Below, in pieces: positions 32,490 to 44,100 of a DNA stretch of 64,000 nucleotides (within the stretch, counting starts at the first letter, position 1; every line of letters starts with the position of its first letter). The translations under genes and the position numbers were made by a program. Source of the DNA: Notamacropus eugenii (lineage: Eukaryota; Chordata; Mammalia; Diprotodontia; Macropodidae); contig NC_092873.1 in the NCBI RefSeq assembly GCF_028372415.1, positions 356,156,128 through 356,220,127 of the forward strand. The letters run 5' to 3'. Below the pieces are notes generated by a model, which did no database searches, had not been told where the DNA came from, and saw nothing but the letters and a program-made list of their open reading frames with translations.

Positions 32490-32745
32490 CCACTTCTCAG
32501 GTGGTACAATGGATAGAGCACTGGTCCTGGAGTCAGACCTGAGTTCAGATTTGACTTACCTATCTTTGTGATCCTGGGCCAATGATTACATAACATCTGT
32601 TTTCCTCAGTTTCCTCAGCTGTCAAATGGGAATGACAATAGTACTCATCTGGCAAGGTTGTGACAATCAGATGAGGTAATATTTGCAAAGCACTTAGCAT
32701 GGTGGCTGGTGCTTAACAAATTACTCATTCCTTTCCCTTGTCCTG
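32490..32745 (+). mobile_element. THER1/MIR-type SINE
   Basis: CAGGTGGTACAATGGATAGA head, TCCTCAGCTGTCAAATGGGA core, tail GCAAAGCACTTAGCATGG and CTTAACAAAT. Confidence 0.8.
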
Positions 32746-33084
32746 TTGCAACTTTTCCTACCAGTAGACTCAGCCAAGACCATCTTCCCATTGACTCTGC
32801 CCCAGGTACAGGTTTTCCAAGGTACAATTCTGTTCCCCATCATTTGCTTGATGAAGGTGGATAATCATTTGGGCTTAGAAAAAGAGAGACCAAGAGGTTG
32901 GCAATTTAACTATCAATTTAACCTCTCGTTTTTTCTCCTTTGCCAGAGAGGTAGAAGGAGCTACTCTGACATTCATGGGCTAAGTGTGAGTCCCTAGTAG
33001 AACCCAGGTCTCTCGACTCCCAGTCTGATGTTCTTTCCAAAACATCTGTAGCTTACCAGCAGAAGGTCCCCTGTTCCCAGTAAT
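32746..33084. other. Intergenic, mostly unassigned
   Basis: A faint antisense MIR segment at 32985-33045 (AACCCAGGTCTCTCGACTCC). Otherwise nothing recognised. Confidence 0.4.
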
Positions 33085-33540
33085 ACATTCTTTATCTGTG
33101 TCAAGGCAGACAAAGGTTTGAGAACATACTATGTGACCTTGATAGGGTCACTTACACTCTTTGGACCTCAGTTTCCTCATCTGTGAAATGGAGGGGAGGG
33201 GATTGAACTTAGTTTTTAAGGGTCTGAAAATGGGCAGCTAAGTTGTACAGTGGATAGAGTGCTGGGTCTGGAATCAAGAAAACTCATCTTCCCAAGTTCA
33301 AATCTGGTCTCAGACATTTACTAGCTGTGTGACCCTGGTCAAATCACTTAACCTTGTTTGCCTCAGTTTCCTCATCTGTAAAATGATCTAGAGAAGGAAA
33401 TGGCAAACCACTCTAGTAGCTTCGCCAAGAAAACCCAAAAGGAGTCACAGAGTCAGACACGACTGAAATGATAATGACATCCCTCTCATAGTACTTGTCT
33501 CACAGCATTGCCATGAGGTCCAAATGAGTTAATGGATGAG
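33085..33540 (+). mobile_element. MIR split by an RTE-tailed SINE (33232-33475)
   Basis: The outer MIR runs CCTCAGTTTCCTCATCTGTG to TTAAGGGTCTGAAA and resumes at CATAGTACTTGTCTCACAGC. The inner SINE starts GGGCAGCTAAGTTGTACAGT and ends GTCACAGAGTCAGACACGAC. A short TGAAAATG/TGAAATGA similarity at its edges may be the target duplication. Confidence 0.75.
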
Positions 33541-33589
33541 CAGCACTGTTGAAAAATGACTGAATAACAAGGTCTGAAAAGATATGTTT

Positions 33590-33960
33590 GGGAATAATGG
33601 AAGCATCTTCAGTAGGTAGGGTGAGGCTACAATGCAAGGTCTTGGATATTGGATTGAGGGATTGAATTTAATCTGTTAGACAATGGAGAGTCATTAGGAT
33701 TCTTGAGCCAATAAAAACGATGTTTGGGAAGATTAATGGGATGGATTGGAGAAGCAAGAGACTGGGGTGAAGAAAAACAATTAAGGGTCTATTATAGTAA
33801 TACAGCAATAAGAAGAGAAGCTTTGGGGGGGGTGGAGGACTTGATATCTGCTATGAAAGGGAGGGGAAGGATGTGGATGGATGGGTATGGAGGAGGCATA
33901 ACAATAATTAGGAAAGGCAGGCATGAGGAGTGGAGAGCCATGGTGCCAGGATGCTGGGAA
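33590..33960 (+). mobile_element. L2 LINE fragment
   Basis: Ordered L2 blocks: GGAGAGTCATTAGGATTCTT, ATGGGATGGATTGGAGAAGC and CTATTATAGTAATACAGC. Confidence 0.6.
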
Positions 33961-34254
33961 TGGTAACCTGGGATAGAGCAAAGGATCAAGGTAGTTGTAC
34001 CTTGTGAAACAGACTTCTATAAGGCATAGAGGTGGTGAACCAGAGGGTCACTGCAGAGTCTCTTCCATATGGGGACCTGGAAAAAAACTTTTGTCACCTC
34101 ACTTAGTTAGGACTCTGCCTACAGTTGTATGCCAGTATGCTCTATCTGTTCCCTCCAAACCTTTCCCTCCAACTGGAAGATCCATGGAAACCAAATGGAC
34201 ATGTTGGACAGTTAACTTCTCAATAGGATGCAAATGACTTTAACACTGTTGTTG
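33961..34254. other. Intergenic, nothing recognised
   Basis: No gene or repeat is recognised. Confidence 0.4.
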
Positions 34255-34870
34255 TCATCATTGCCATCATCATCATCACAAATCAACAATAACAACTATT
34301 TATAAAGTGTCTACTGTGTGCTAAGCACTTGTGTTATGCTCTAAGGCTACCAAGAAAGGCAAAAACACATTCCCTGCTCTCAAGGAGCTCATATTCTATT
34401 GTGGGATACAACATACAAACAACTATGTATAAGCAGGATATATACAGAATAAACTGTAGATAATCTCAGAAGGTGAGGGTGGAGGAGAGTGACCAGGAAA
34501 GACTTTTTACAGAAGGTCAGATTTGAGCTGAGACCTGATGGAAGCCAGGAAAGCCAGGAGACTGAGACAGGGAGGGAGAGAATTTCAGACATGAGAGACA
34601 GCCAACAGAAATGCAGAGTCAGGAGATAATGTGTTGTGTGTAAGGACCAGCAAGAAGGTGGTGTCATTGGATTTTTATAGTAAATGGAGGCAGACTTGAA
34701 ATGTAGAAGGGAGCCAGGTTGCAAAGGATTTTAAATACCAAAAAGATTTTATGTTTGATCCTGGTGGTAAGACATTGGAGTTTATTGAGCGTAAGAGAGA
34801 AAGGGGGTGGAATGTGACTTGATCAGACTTATATTTTAGCTTATAGGTGCCGTTGTTTGTCAGTGACATC
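34255..34870 (+). mobile_element. Long L2 LINE fragment
   Basis: About 600 bases in L2 order: CTGTGTGCTAAGCACTTGTG, CAAGGAGCTCATATTCTATT, GAGCTGAGACCTGATGGAAG, TTGCAAAGGATTTTAAATAC and TGGAGTTTATTGAGCG. Confidence 0.75.
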
Positions 34871-35715
34871 ATGGATAATATCTTGACTTGTGTGGGAATT
34901 GTATTTAAATGAGGCAGAGTTGCACAAAGTCATCAGCCTTACTCTGTCTTCCAGAGTCATGTTAGCAAGATCACCTTGGCAGCTGAGTGGATTTATTGTG
35001 GGGCCCATGAACTGGGTGGGGAGGGGGCCCTTGTTGTATCTGGGCTGCATAGCTGGTCTGCCTCTACCATGAATATTGTGTGCCTAGAAAGTTTCTTCTG
35101 CTTTCTCAGCTCCCTTGGATTTCTTGAGCACAGTGGGTGAGGCTTTCTGCAGAACACATCTTTTTTGCTTTGTTTTGATATGCTAGAGAGTATTTACCCC
35201 GTTGCCAACATGTCAGCAGGGTCTTCCTGCCCAGCCTAGCCCCCAGAATGGAACAAAGTATGAGGCAGAGCTTTTAGAGAGGGTGTTGACATGGAACCCA
35301 AAGCTTCATTTCTATGAATAGTCAGGAGAGGAGTGGAGCGCAGGCAGAGTGATTTCCCGGCCCCTGAGAAGGGTTTAGCTGTGACAAAATAACAAAAAGC
35401 CACTTCAAAAACACACCCGAACAAGTCACAAAAGCAGATGCGACCAGGTCTTGAGAAAGAAAGAGAGAGAGATACTCTGAAAACGCAAAACCCTGATCTG
35501 AGAGCGAAAACAACCAGAAGAAGGAGCAAATTGTCTCAGTCTTGTAAATGGGCCTGTCCCCCAGGGGTTCTGAAAGGGGCTGGGGATTGGGGCCAAGGAG
35601 GCCCACAAACCTCAACTGAGTTCTGAGAATTGCTTGGCTTGGCAAGTGAAGATGCTGGGGCTGTCCCAAGGCATGGTGCTCCTGGTTTGGAAAGGAGGTA
35701 GAGTTGGGAGCAGGG
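34871..35715. other. Repeat-free intergenic interval
   Basis: About 0.85 kb without recognisable transposon. The open frames at 35236-35669 lack domains. Candidate non-coding regulatory DNA by repeat absence only. Confidence 0.4.
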
Positions 35716-35719
35716 GTTG

Positions 35720-35860
35720 ACTGATATTTGTTACCTGTGTAACTTGGGGAAAGTCAATTAATCTCACTGTGCCTCAGTTTCTTTATCTGAAAAATGAAGG
35801 GAGTGGAACTAGATAGCTTCTGAGGTCCCTTTGAGGTCTCATTCTATACTGTCTACTCAG
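35720..35860 (+). mobile_element. MIR/CORE-SINE
   Basis: GTGCCTCAGTTTCTTTATCT core and TAGCTTCTGAGGTCCCTTTG tail. Confidence 0.7.
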
Positions 35861-36209
35861 CTTTTTGGGCTATCATACTACACTATTGACTTATATATAG
35901 TGTGCAATCCAACAAAATCTCCATAGGCATCTCTATGGGGAGTTCATGTGCCATCCTCAGCTGGACAGTGACTCACAGAGGTGGATCCCAGGCTGAAGCC
36001 CCAGAGCAGAGAGAAGTTTTAGAGGCAGAGTTTCTACCTTTCCTCCAACCTCCCCAAATCCAGTTCTGTGCCATATTAGCCTTCTGCTTGAGGTGTACAC
36101 CAGGCTGAGCTTTCTCTGGACATCCATATCAGAGACTGGGCTGACCAATTTCTTTTCATTCTTCTGAGCTAGGACATCCAGATAATGGAGAAGAAAGGGG
36201 AGCATTTCA
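35861..36209. other. Intergenic, nothing recognised
   Basis: No gene or repeat is recognised. Confidence 0.4.
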
Positions 36210-36320
36210 ATTCAATTCAATTGAAAATAAACACCTTCCTTGCAGTCTATAATATGCTGGGCACTGGAAACACAATGATAAAAACAAACTAATTCCTGAT
36301 TGTAAGGAGCTTGTAGTATC
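36210..36320 (+). mobile_element. L2 fragment
   Basis: ATATGCTGGGCACTGGAAAC and TGTAAGGAGCTTGTAG. Confidence 0.55.
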
Positions 36321-36324
36321 TTGG

Positions 36325-36800
36325 ACATTTTCATTCGGCGGCGACCTTAGCTGTCATCTAGTCCAGCCTATACATGGAAAAGGATCCCTGCGAGACTCTG
36401 ATGGACTACTGGAAATCCAGCCTCTGCTTAAGGACCTCTGGGAAGGGCAAATGTATGGCCTTCCAAAGTGACCCATTCCCCATGTGGGTGATTCTGATGG
36501 TTGGGAAGGTTTCCTGACAGTGATGTCTCAATTTGCTTCTTTGGAACTTTTGCTCATGGCTCCTAGTTTTGCTGTATGAGGGAAAATGAGCAAGCCCAAT
36601 TCTTTTTCCATGTGAAAACCCTTCAAGTACAAGTCTTCTCTTTTCCAGGTGAAACATTTCTAGTTACTTCAACCAATCTTCACATGGCATGGATTCAAGG
36701 CCCTTCATCACCCATAGCCTCTAGTTTATCAGTACTTTTCCTAAATCAAGATGCACAGAACTGAACACAATACTTTGGATATAATCTGAGCAGGATCAAG
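36325..36800 (-). mobile_element. L3/CR1 LINE 3' fragment
   Basis: Antisense CR1/L3 landmarks in order: GTCATCTAGTCCAGCC, CAGCCTCTGCTTAAGGACCT, GGTTGGGAAGGTTTCCTGAC, TGGCTCCTAGTTTTGCTGTA, AGTTACTTCAACCAATCTTC and CAGAACTGAACACAATACTT. Confidence 0.7.
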
Positions 36801-36919
36801 TTTCCTTCTAGATTTGGCTCAAATACCACTTTCTATAGGAAGTCTTTCCTCCTCTCACCTCTCCCTTTCTGTTAATGATCTCTTCCTTCCTTTCTCCTTC
36901 CCAATTCTACCCTGGATTT

Positions 36920-37160
36920 ATTTTGTATATAATTATACATGATATATACATGATATGTATACATGACATATGCAATTGTATATAATTATACATGATAAAC
37001 ACATAATATATGCATATGTGATATATGCAATTATATATTTTTATATAATTATACATGATATATGCAACACAAATGTTATAGAATATATGTAATATATCAT
37101 GTATAATTATATTATACTTATATATTATACAATTTAATTATTATTATGCTATATAAAATA
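36920..37160. repeat. AT-rich minisatellite, period about 55 bp
   Basis: TGTATATAATTATACATGAT recurs near 36925 and 36977, and a shorter TATATAATTATACATGATAT form near 37042. The units are rich in self-complementary ATATAATTATA cores. Confidence 0.75.
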
Positions 37161-37235
37161 TCTATTTGTTTTCCTTGTTACAATGTAAACTCCTTGAGGA
37201 CAGAGACTGTTCCCCTTTTGTCTTTGTATCCCTGG

Positions 37236-37472
37236 TATTTGTGGGACAGAGAGGTAGTACAGTGGATAGAAAGCCAGGAAGACTCATCTTCCTAATTTCA
37301 AATCTGGTCTCAGAAACTTACCAGCTCCGTGACCCTTGGCAAGTTCTGTTTGTCTCAGTTTCCTCAGCTATCAAAAATGAACTGGAGAAGGCAATGGCAA
37401 ACCACTCCAGTATCTTTGCCAAGAAAACCCCAAATGGGTTGAATGAAGTGTCAGACACAACTGAAAAACAAA
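37236..37472 (+). mobile_element. RTE-tailed SINE
   Basis: CAGAGAGGTAGTACAGTGGA head, GAAGGCAATGGCAAACCACT and CCAAGAAAACCCCAAATGGG tail. GTATTT at both edges is a candidate target duplication. Confidence 0.85.
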
Positions 37473-37511
37473 AATCTCTAGTATTTAACACAATACCCAG
37501 TACATAGTAGC

Positions 37512-37755
37512 TTATTTTTCGGTCGCATATGTCTGACTCTTCATGATCCCATTTGGAGGTTTTCTTGACAAAGATACTGGAGTGATTTGCCATTTTCTCT
37601 TCCAGCTCACTTGACAGATGAGGAAACTGAGACAACTAGAATTAATTGACTTGCTAAGAGTCACACAGCTAGTAACTGTCTGAGGCTGAATTTGAACTCA
37701 GGTCTTCCTGATTCCAGGTCCAACACTCTAATCCGTTGCACTACCCAGCTGCTCA
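37512..37755 (-). mobile_element. RTE-tailed SINE, inverted partner
   Basis: CATGATCCCATTTGGAGGTT tail, GAGGAAACTGAGACAACTAG core, GCACTACCCAGCTGCTC head. It faces the preceding SINE tail-to-tail across about 40 bases. Confidence 0.85.
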
Positions 37756-37851
37756 AAGACAATGTAAAATGTGAAGTAATTTGAAGGGGGAGAGAGTAAT
37801 TGAGAATAAAGGTGGTTACTGAGGCCAAGGGAATACATCTTCTAGACTAGG

Positions 37852-38120
37852 GAGCCTTAACCTTTTTTTGTGCTATGGACCCTTTGGACAGTCTGGTGAA
37901 GTCTATAGACCACTTCTCAGAATAATGTTTTTAAATGAATAAAATAAAATACATAGGATTCGTAAGGAAAACAATTATGTTGAAATATGGTTATCAGTCA
38001 GTAAATAAGCATTTATAAGGTACCTACTATATGCCAGGCGCTGTGCCAAAGTTTGGGGAAACAAATACAAAGAATGAAACTTTCCCTACTCCCAAGAAGC
38101 TTCCAAAGTTAAAAATTCTC
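37852..38120 (+). mobile_element. DNA-transposon-like repeat copy 7, and L2 fragment
   Basis: 37852-37990 has CACTTCTCAGAATAATGTTT and AAATGAATAAAATAAAATAC. 38000-38110 has L2 phrases AAGGTACCTACTATATGCCA and GGCGCTGTGCC. Confidence 0.6.
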
Positions 38121-38149
38121 TAGACCAGTCAACCAGTCAATCAACAAAC

Positions 38150-38400
38150 ATCTAGGTGTTTGAGGCATAAGGGATAGAGCACTGCACTTGGAATCAGGAA
38201 GACCTGAATTCAAATTATGCCTCAGACACTAGTTTTGATACTGGGCAGGTCACTTAACGTCTGTCTGCCTCAGTTTCCTTAACTGTAAAATGAGGATAAT
38301 AATAGCACCTACCTCCTAGTGTTGTGTTGAGCAACAAATGAGATAATATTTGTAAAGCCTGGCACATAATGGGCACTTAATAAATGCTTTCCCCTTCCAT
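38150..38400 (+). mobile_element. THER1/MIR-type SINE
   Basis: GGATAGAGCACTGCACTTGG head, TTTCCTTAACTGTAAAATGA core and CTGGCACATAATGGGCACTT with AATAAATGC at the L2-like end. Confidence 0.85.
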
Positions 38401-39064
38401 CGGTATGTACATAAAATACAAAAATGTTGAACTTTGGACCAAGAATCAAATACCTCTCAGCCCTGAGGAAGCCAAGTTAGGGAAGGTGACCTTGTGTTTC
38501 TTCCCCAGATGGCCATTGCTCACAAGTCCCCCTAACTTCTCCCCAGCCTTTCTGTTCCATGGATTTTAACTCAGTTCTGCAGCTGGATTCCAGGCTTTGC
38601 CAGTCTCCTCCAGTTTTCCTGTTTCTCAGCAGCATGTTTCTTTTAAAAATAGAAGCCATAATACTCAAGTTTCTTTCCTTCTTGCATGAAGGGTGGGAGG
38701 CCCTCCCCAGAACCAGCTGGGCACACACTCAGAGTGCCAAGGGCTTGAGTGACCACAGACTTAATCAGTCTCCATCCCTTCATTCCATTTTTTTTTCTGA
38801 GAAAAAGACAAGAAGGCAGGTTCTCCCTGGGCATAGGCCTGCTCCGCTTGTAAGAAGCCTGGTGTGACTTTCACACTTTCTCCCACTCAGCGACTCAACC
38901 TCCTACTCTCTGAACAGGTTTTTGCTGACTGCTGTTTTTTTTGCTTTGCCCTGGTGTGGAGGCAAAGCCAGATCAACAGTTTTGTGTGGTTGAGTTGACC
39001 CACTCTGTCTCTCTCAGAGCCTGGGACCGTGAATGGAAATTCAATGGGAATGAGAGACACAGTA
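38401..39064. other. Intergenic, nothing recognised
   Basis: No transposon recognised. Overlapping open frames at 38477-38867 on both strands have no domain. Confidence 0.4.
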
Positions 39065-39300
39065 TGGTACAGTGGATAAAGGAGTCAGGATAGACTCAGG
39101 CCTTGGAGTCAGGATAGACCTGGGTTCAAGTCCTGACTCTGATTCTATCCTTTAGCACAGTGCCTGGCACAAAGTAAGTGCTTAATCAATGCTAGTTGAT
39201 TGATTGGCCAACTCTGATAAATATTGACTGTGGCATCATGGGCAAGTCACTTAGTAATTTAGTGCCTTAGACAAGCCTCTAATATTGGAAGTTATAGATA
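39065..39300 (+). mobile_element. SINE interrupted by an L2 3' end
   Basis: SINE head TGGTACAGTGGATAAAGGAG, then L2-like AGCACAGTGCCTGGCACAAA, then a resumed SINE phrase GGCATCATGGGCAAGTCACT. Confidence 0.55.
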
Positions 39301-39864
39301 AGCTGCATAATCAGCATCAGTGAAGGATTTTTTTTTGTAATATTAGGAGTTCCCTGACTGAAAATAATGGGTTTGGACCAAGGAAGGTTGGAGGTCATTT
39401 TGCTGCATTTTGATATTTTATAAAATGGCCATGTAGAACAAAACACAAGTTTCCATCAGTAGATTTAAATATTAGCACTTGATCACCTTTGACCCTGAGG
39501 TGGAACCTCTGCTTGGTAAGGGCACTAACCTGCCGGAACCCTGTGGGCATCACTGACGGGAAATCTCTCTCTTTTACCACATTATTTTGGGTTCTGCTGA
39601 ATCTCAGGAAGATGAGGTTTGTTATGTGTGTGTTGTGTGTGTTTTCAGAGAAGCCTGAGCCCCCCTTGATGAGCATCACGAGACTTGCTACTCTGGCTTC
39701 CACTTTCTGGAGAATCAAGGACCAGATGCAGAGGAACAATAACCAGTGATTCTGGTATCTTTTGAGAAGCTCTGTACATTTCAGGCTTGGAAGTGGAAAG
39801 AAGAGACCCCTAGCTGGGTCTAGCTGCCTGTTAGGGAAAGCCTCCTCCCTGCCTAGCTTCTTCT
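39301..39864. other. Intergenic, unassigned
   Basis: Part of a 196-codon minus-strand open frame (39395-39985). It has no recognisable domain and runs into an L2 segment, so I do not call a gene. Confidence 0.4.
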
Positions 39865-40120
39865 TATCCAGCTTTCTAAGGCTCAGCTCAAATCCCATGA
39901 AGCCTTTATTGATTAACTCAGACCACAATGATCCATCTGTCTCTTCTCTGGACTCTTGTAAGTGCTCTTTGTTGGTACTGCTCACTGTCTGGCATTGTTA
40001 GCATCATGTGTGCTCGAGAGTGTGTGCGTATGGGCAAGTGTGAGTGTGTGTGTGCTTTCTCCAAAGTCATTGTAAATTCCTGTAGGGCAGGGTCCTCTTA
40101 ATTCTAAAGAATCACAGAAG
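39865..40120 (+). mobile_element. L2 3' region
   Basis: GGCTCAGCTCAAATCCCATG, CAGACCACAATGATCCATCT, then a GT-rich stretch and CATTGTAAATTCCTGTAGGG. Confidence 0.6.
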
Positions 40121-40330
40121 CAGAGATTTAGAGTTGGGAGAGACTTTAGAGGTCACATGGTCCACTCTTCCCCCTCCTCTTATCAGGGTATTATGAAACT
40201 CTGATCTAGAGGGGTCAAGTGACTAATCCAAAGCCACACAGGTGGCAGACTTGGAATTTGAAAACCCCGGTCCTCTCACTCCAAATCTAGTGCTCTTTCC
40301 ATTGAACTACTCCCCCAACACATAGAAGGC
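40121..40330 (-). mobile_element. MIR-like fragment
   Basis: AGTTGGGAGAGACTTTAGAG, GTGACTAATCCAAAGCCACA, CTCACTCCAAATCTAGTGCT. Confidence 0.6.
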
Positions 40331-40394
40331 ACTTGATTACAAATTTGCTATTGTTTTTCTACCATGGTTGGAGTGACTACATGGAAGGAAGGTG

Positions 40395-40655
40395 GAAACA
40401 AGCATTTATTAAGCACCTACTATATGTTAGGTACTGTGCTAAATGTTTTACACATATTATCTAATTTGGTCCTCACAACAGTTCTGGGAGACAGGTACTA
40501 TTATTATCCTCATTTTGTGAAAGGAAGTGAGGAAACGGAAGCACACAGAGTTTAAGTGACTTGCCCAGGATCACACAGCTAGTAAGTGACTAAGTTCAGA
40601 TTTGAATTCAGGTCTTCCTGATTCCAACTCTATCAATGGACCACCCTGCCTTTCT
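40395..40655 (-). mobile_element. THER1/MIR-type SINE
   Basis: GCATTTATTAAGCACCTACT at the L2-like 3' end, then AGTGACTTGCCCAGGATCAC and TTCAGGTCTTCCTGATTCC. Confidence 0.8.
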
Positions 40656-40821
40656 TCTACTCCTTTCCCACACACAGAGAGTATCACAGAAATTGCCTCT
40701 GTGTACCACCAAAAAGTCTATTTTACCTGTTTGGGTCAATGTGGCCTTAGACTGACCTACTTCACAGTGATGCAGAGGCTGTTTCTGTATTTCCTTGCAT
40801 GTCAGAAGTCCAGCATGGCAT

Positions 40822-41100
40822 AGAACAGTGAATCTTAAACAGTGGGTCACGATGAGTGCCCTCAGGCCACGTATCAACAGAAACAGCCAAAACATGAAAA
40901 GGGGTTGAAAGTGAAAAAATTTAAGAGGCCCTGGCATAGAAGATAGGACACTGGACTTGGAGTCAGGAAGACCTGAGTTCAAAACCTATTATAGGTACTT
41001 ACTAGCTATGTGTCCCTAGGGAAGTTACTTAACCACTCCGGGCTTCAGTTTTCTTAACTGTCAAACAGTTTTGCCCGGTTAGGTTGATCCACCAAGGTTT
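40822..41100 (+). mobile_element. hAT-like DNA element and a SINE
   Basis: 40822-40928 has imperfect inverted ends (CAGTGAATCTTAAACAGTGG and a TTTAAGAGGCCCTGG end), in the style of Charlie-type hAT elements. 40930-41100 is a CORE-SINE (CTTGGAGTCAGGAAGACCTG; ACTAGCTATGTGTCCCTAGG). Confidence 0.6.
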
Positions 41101-41114
41101 GGACTCACTGACTT

Positions 41115-44100
41115 TTTTTTTCCATTTAAAAATTGTTTATTTAGTATTTTATTTTTCCCCAGTTATATGTAAAATCAATTTTTAACATTTATTTTTAAAA
41201 TTTTGGGTTCTAAATTCTCTCCTTCCCTTCCCACCCCCTCATTCAGAAGGCAAGCAACTTAATATAGGTTATAATAGTCATATAATTTGTCATGTGTAGT
41301 CATGCAAAAATTATTTCCTTATTAGTCATATTGTAAAAAAAACATAGACCAAAGAAAAAAACCCTCAAGAAAAATAGAGTAAAAAAAAGTATACTTTGAT
41401 CTGTATTCAGACTCCATCAGTCTTTTATCTGGGACTGAATACCATTTTTCATCATAAGTCCTTCAGAGCTGTCTTGGATCCTTGTGTTGCTGAGAATAGC
41501 TAAGCCATTCACAATTCATCATCTTACAATATTACTGTTACTGTGTACAATATTCTCCATATTCTACTTATTTTACTTTGCTTCAGTTCATGTAAGTCTT
41601 TCATGGTTTTTCTGAGAACATCCTGCTCATCATTTCTTACAACACAATTATATTACATCACAATCATATATCACAACTTGTTCAACCATTCCCCATTTGG
41701 TGGGCATCCCCTCAATTTCCAATTCTTTGCCATCAGAAAAGAGCATTATAAATATTTTTTTGTACATATAAATCCTTTTCCTTTATGGTTTTTATTTCTT
41801 TTGGGATACAGACCTAGTGGTGTTAATACTGGATCAAAGGGTATGCATGGTTTTTTTATGGCAATTTGAACATAGCTCCAAATTGCTCTCCAGAATGGTG
41901 GGATCAGTTCACAGCTCCACCAAGAGTACATTAGTGTCTTAATTTTCCCACATCCACTCCAAGATTTATCATTTTCCTTTTCTGTCCTATTTACCAATGT
42001 AATAGGTGTGAGGCACTACTTCAGAATTGTTTTAATTTGCATTTCTCCAATCAATAGTGATATAGCGCATTTTTTTTCACATGACTATAGATAGCTTTGA
42101 TTACTTTATCTGAAAACTGACTGTTCATATCTTTTGACCATTTATCAATTGGGGAATGGCTCATATTTGTATAAATTTGATTCAGTTCTCTTTATATTTG
42201 AGAAATGAAGCCTTTATCACAGAAACCTGCTGCAAAATTTTTTTCACAGTTATGATTGCGAACTGTACTTTCCTCCATCTTATTTCCCTCTGCTTATTCT
42301 ATTTTCTCTCTCCTTTCACCCTGGCCCTCTTCAAAAGTGTTTTACTTCTGACTATCACTTCCTCCAATCTGACCTTTTTTTCTGTCAGCCCCACCTCCTT
42401 TCTTTTATCCCTTTCCCCTCCTGTTTTCCTATGGGTTTAGATAGATTTCTATAGTCAACTGAGTATGTATATTATTCCCTTTCTGAGTCATTTCTGATGA
42501 CAGTAAGGTTCATGCATTCCCTGCCACCTCCCTCATCGTCCCTTCCACTGTAAAAGCTTTTTCTTGACTCTTTTTATGTGAGATAATTACCTCATTCTAC
42601 CTCTCACTTTCCCTTTCTCCCAGTACATTCCTATTTATCACCCTTTAATTTTTTTTTTAGGTTTCATACCATTATATTCAACTCACACCTGTGCCCTCTG
42701 TCTATATATACTCCTTTTTACTGTCATAATAATGAGAAAGTTCTTATGAGTTACAAGTATCACCTTCTCATGTAGGAATGTAAACAGTTTAACCTTATTG
42801 AATCCCCTATGATTTCTCTTTCTTATTTACCTTTTTATGCTTCTTTTGAGTCTTATATTTGAAAGTCAAATTTTCTGTTCAGCTCTGGACTTTTCATCAG
42901 GAGTATCTGAAAGTTCTCTACTTCACTGAATGTCCAATTCTCTCACCCTACCCCCAGGATTGTACTCAGTTTTTCTGGGTAGGTGATTCTTAGTTGTAAT
43001 CCTAACCTCTTTGCCCTCTGGAATATCATATTCTGAACCCTCTAATCCTTTAATGTAGGAGCTTCTAAATCTTGTTATCCTGACTGTGGCTCCATGATAC
43101 CCGAATTGTGTCTTTCTGACTGCTTACAATATTTTTTCCTTGACCTGAGAGCTCTGGAATTTGACTATAATATTCCTGAGAGTTTTCATTTGGGGATCTC
43201 TTTCAAGAGGTAAGTGATGAATTCTTTCAGTTTCTATCTTACCCTCTGGTTCTACAATATCAAAGCAGTTTTCCTTGACAATTTCTTGAAAGAAGATGTC
43301 TAGGCTCTTTTTTTGATCATGGCTTTCAGATATCCAATAATTCTTAAAATACCTCTCCTGGATTTATTTTCTAGGTCAGATGTTTTTCCAATGAGATATT
43401 TCACATTTTCCTCTATTTTCTCATACATTTGATTTTGTTTTATTGTTTCTTGATGTCTCACAAAGTCATTAGTTTCCACTTGCCCAATTCTAATTTTTAA
43501 GGAATTGTTTTCTTCAGTGAGCTTTTGTACCTCTTTTTCCATTTGGTCAATTCTACTTTTTAAGGAGTTCTTTTCTTCAATGAATTTTTGCATATCCTTT
43601 TCCATTTGACCAATTTTTTCTTTTCAAGGTGTTCTTCTTGTCATTGAATTTTTGTACCTCTTTTACCATTTGACCTATTCTGTTTTTTAAGGTGTTATTT
43701 TCTTCAGTATTTTTGTACCTTCTTTACCAAGCTAATGACTCTTTTTTCATGATTTTCTTGCATCACTCTCATTTTTCTTCCTATTTTTTCCTCTACCTCT
43801 CTTACTTGATTTTTAAAATCCTTTTTGAGCTCTTCTATGGCATGAAACCAATTCATATTTTTCTTTGAGGCTTTGGATGAAGGAATTTTGACTTTGTTGT
43901 CTGCCTCTGAGTGTGTTTTGCTCTTTCTTGTCACCATGGTAACTTTCTATAGTCAGAAGTTTTTATTTTGTTTGTTCATTTTTCTAGCCTATTTTTTGTT
44001 TTTTAACTCTTTGTTAAAATGGGTCTCTTCTTCCAGGGTGGAGGGTATACTGTCCCAACCATCAGTGGTTTTGTGTAGTTGTTTTCAGAGATACTTCTAG

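Larger units (their letters stand above)
36801..37510 (+). mobile_element. L2 3' region, interrupted by an AT array and a SINE
   Basis: L2 3' blocks are AGGAAGTCTTTCCTCCTCTC, GTAAACTCCTTGAGGACAGA and CAATACCCAGTACATAGTAG. The AT array (36920-37160) and an RTE-tailed SINE (37236-37472) lie between them. Confidence 0.65.

Noticed and set aside
39395..39985. 196-codon minus-strand open frame
   Set aside because: No domain, no repeat-free support and overlap with an L2 segment on the other strand. Length alone is not enough in AT-balanced intergenic DNA.
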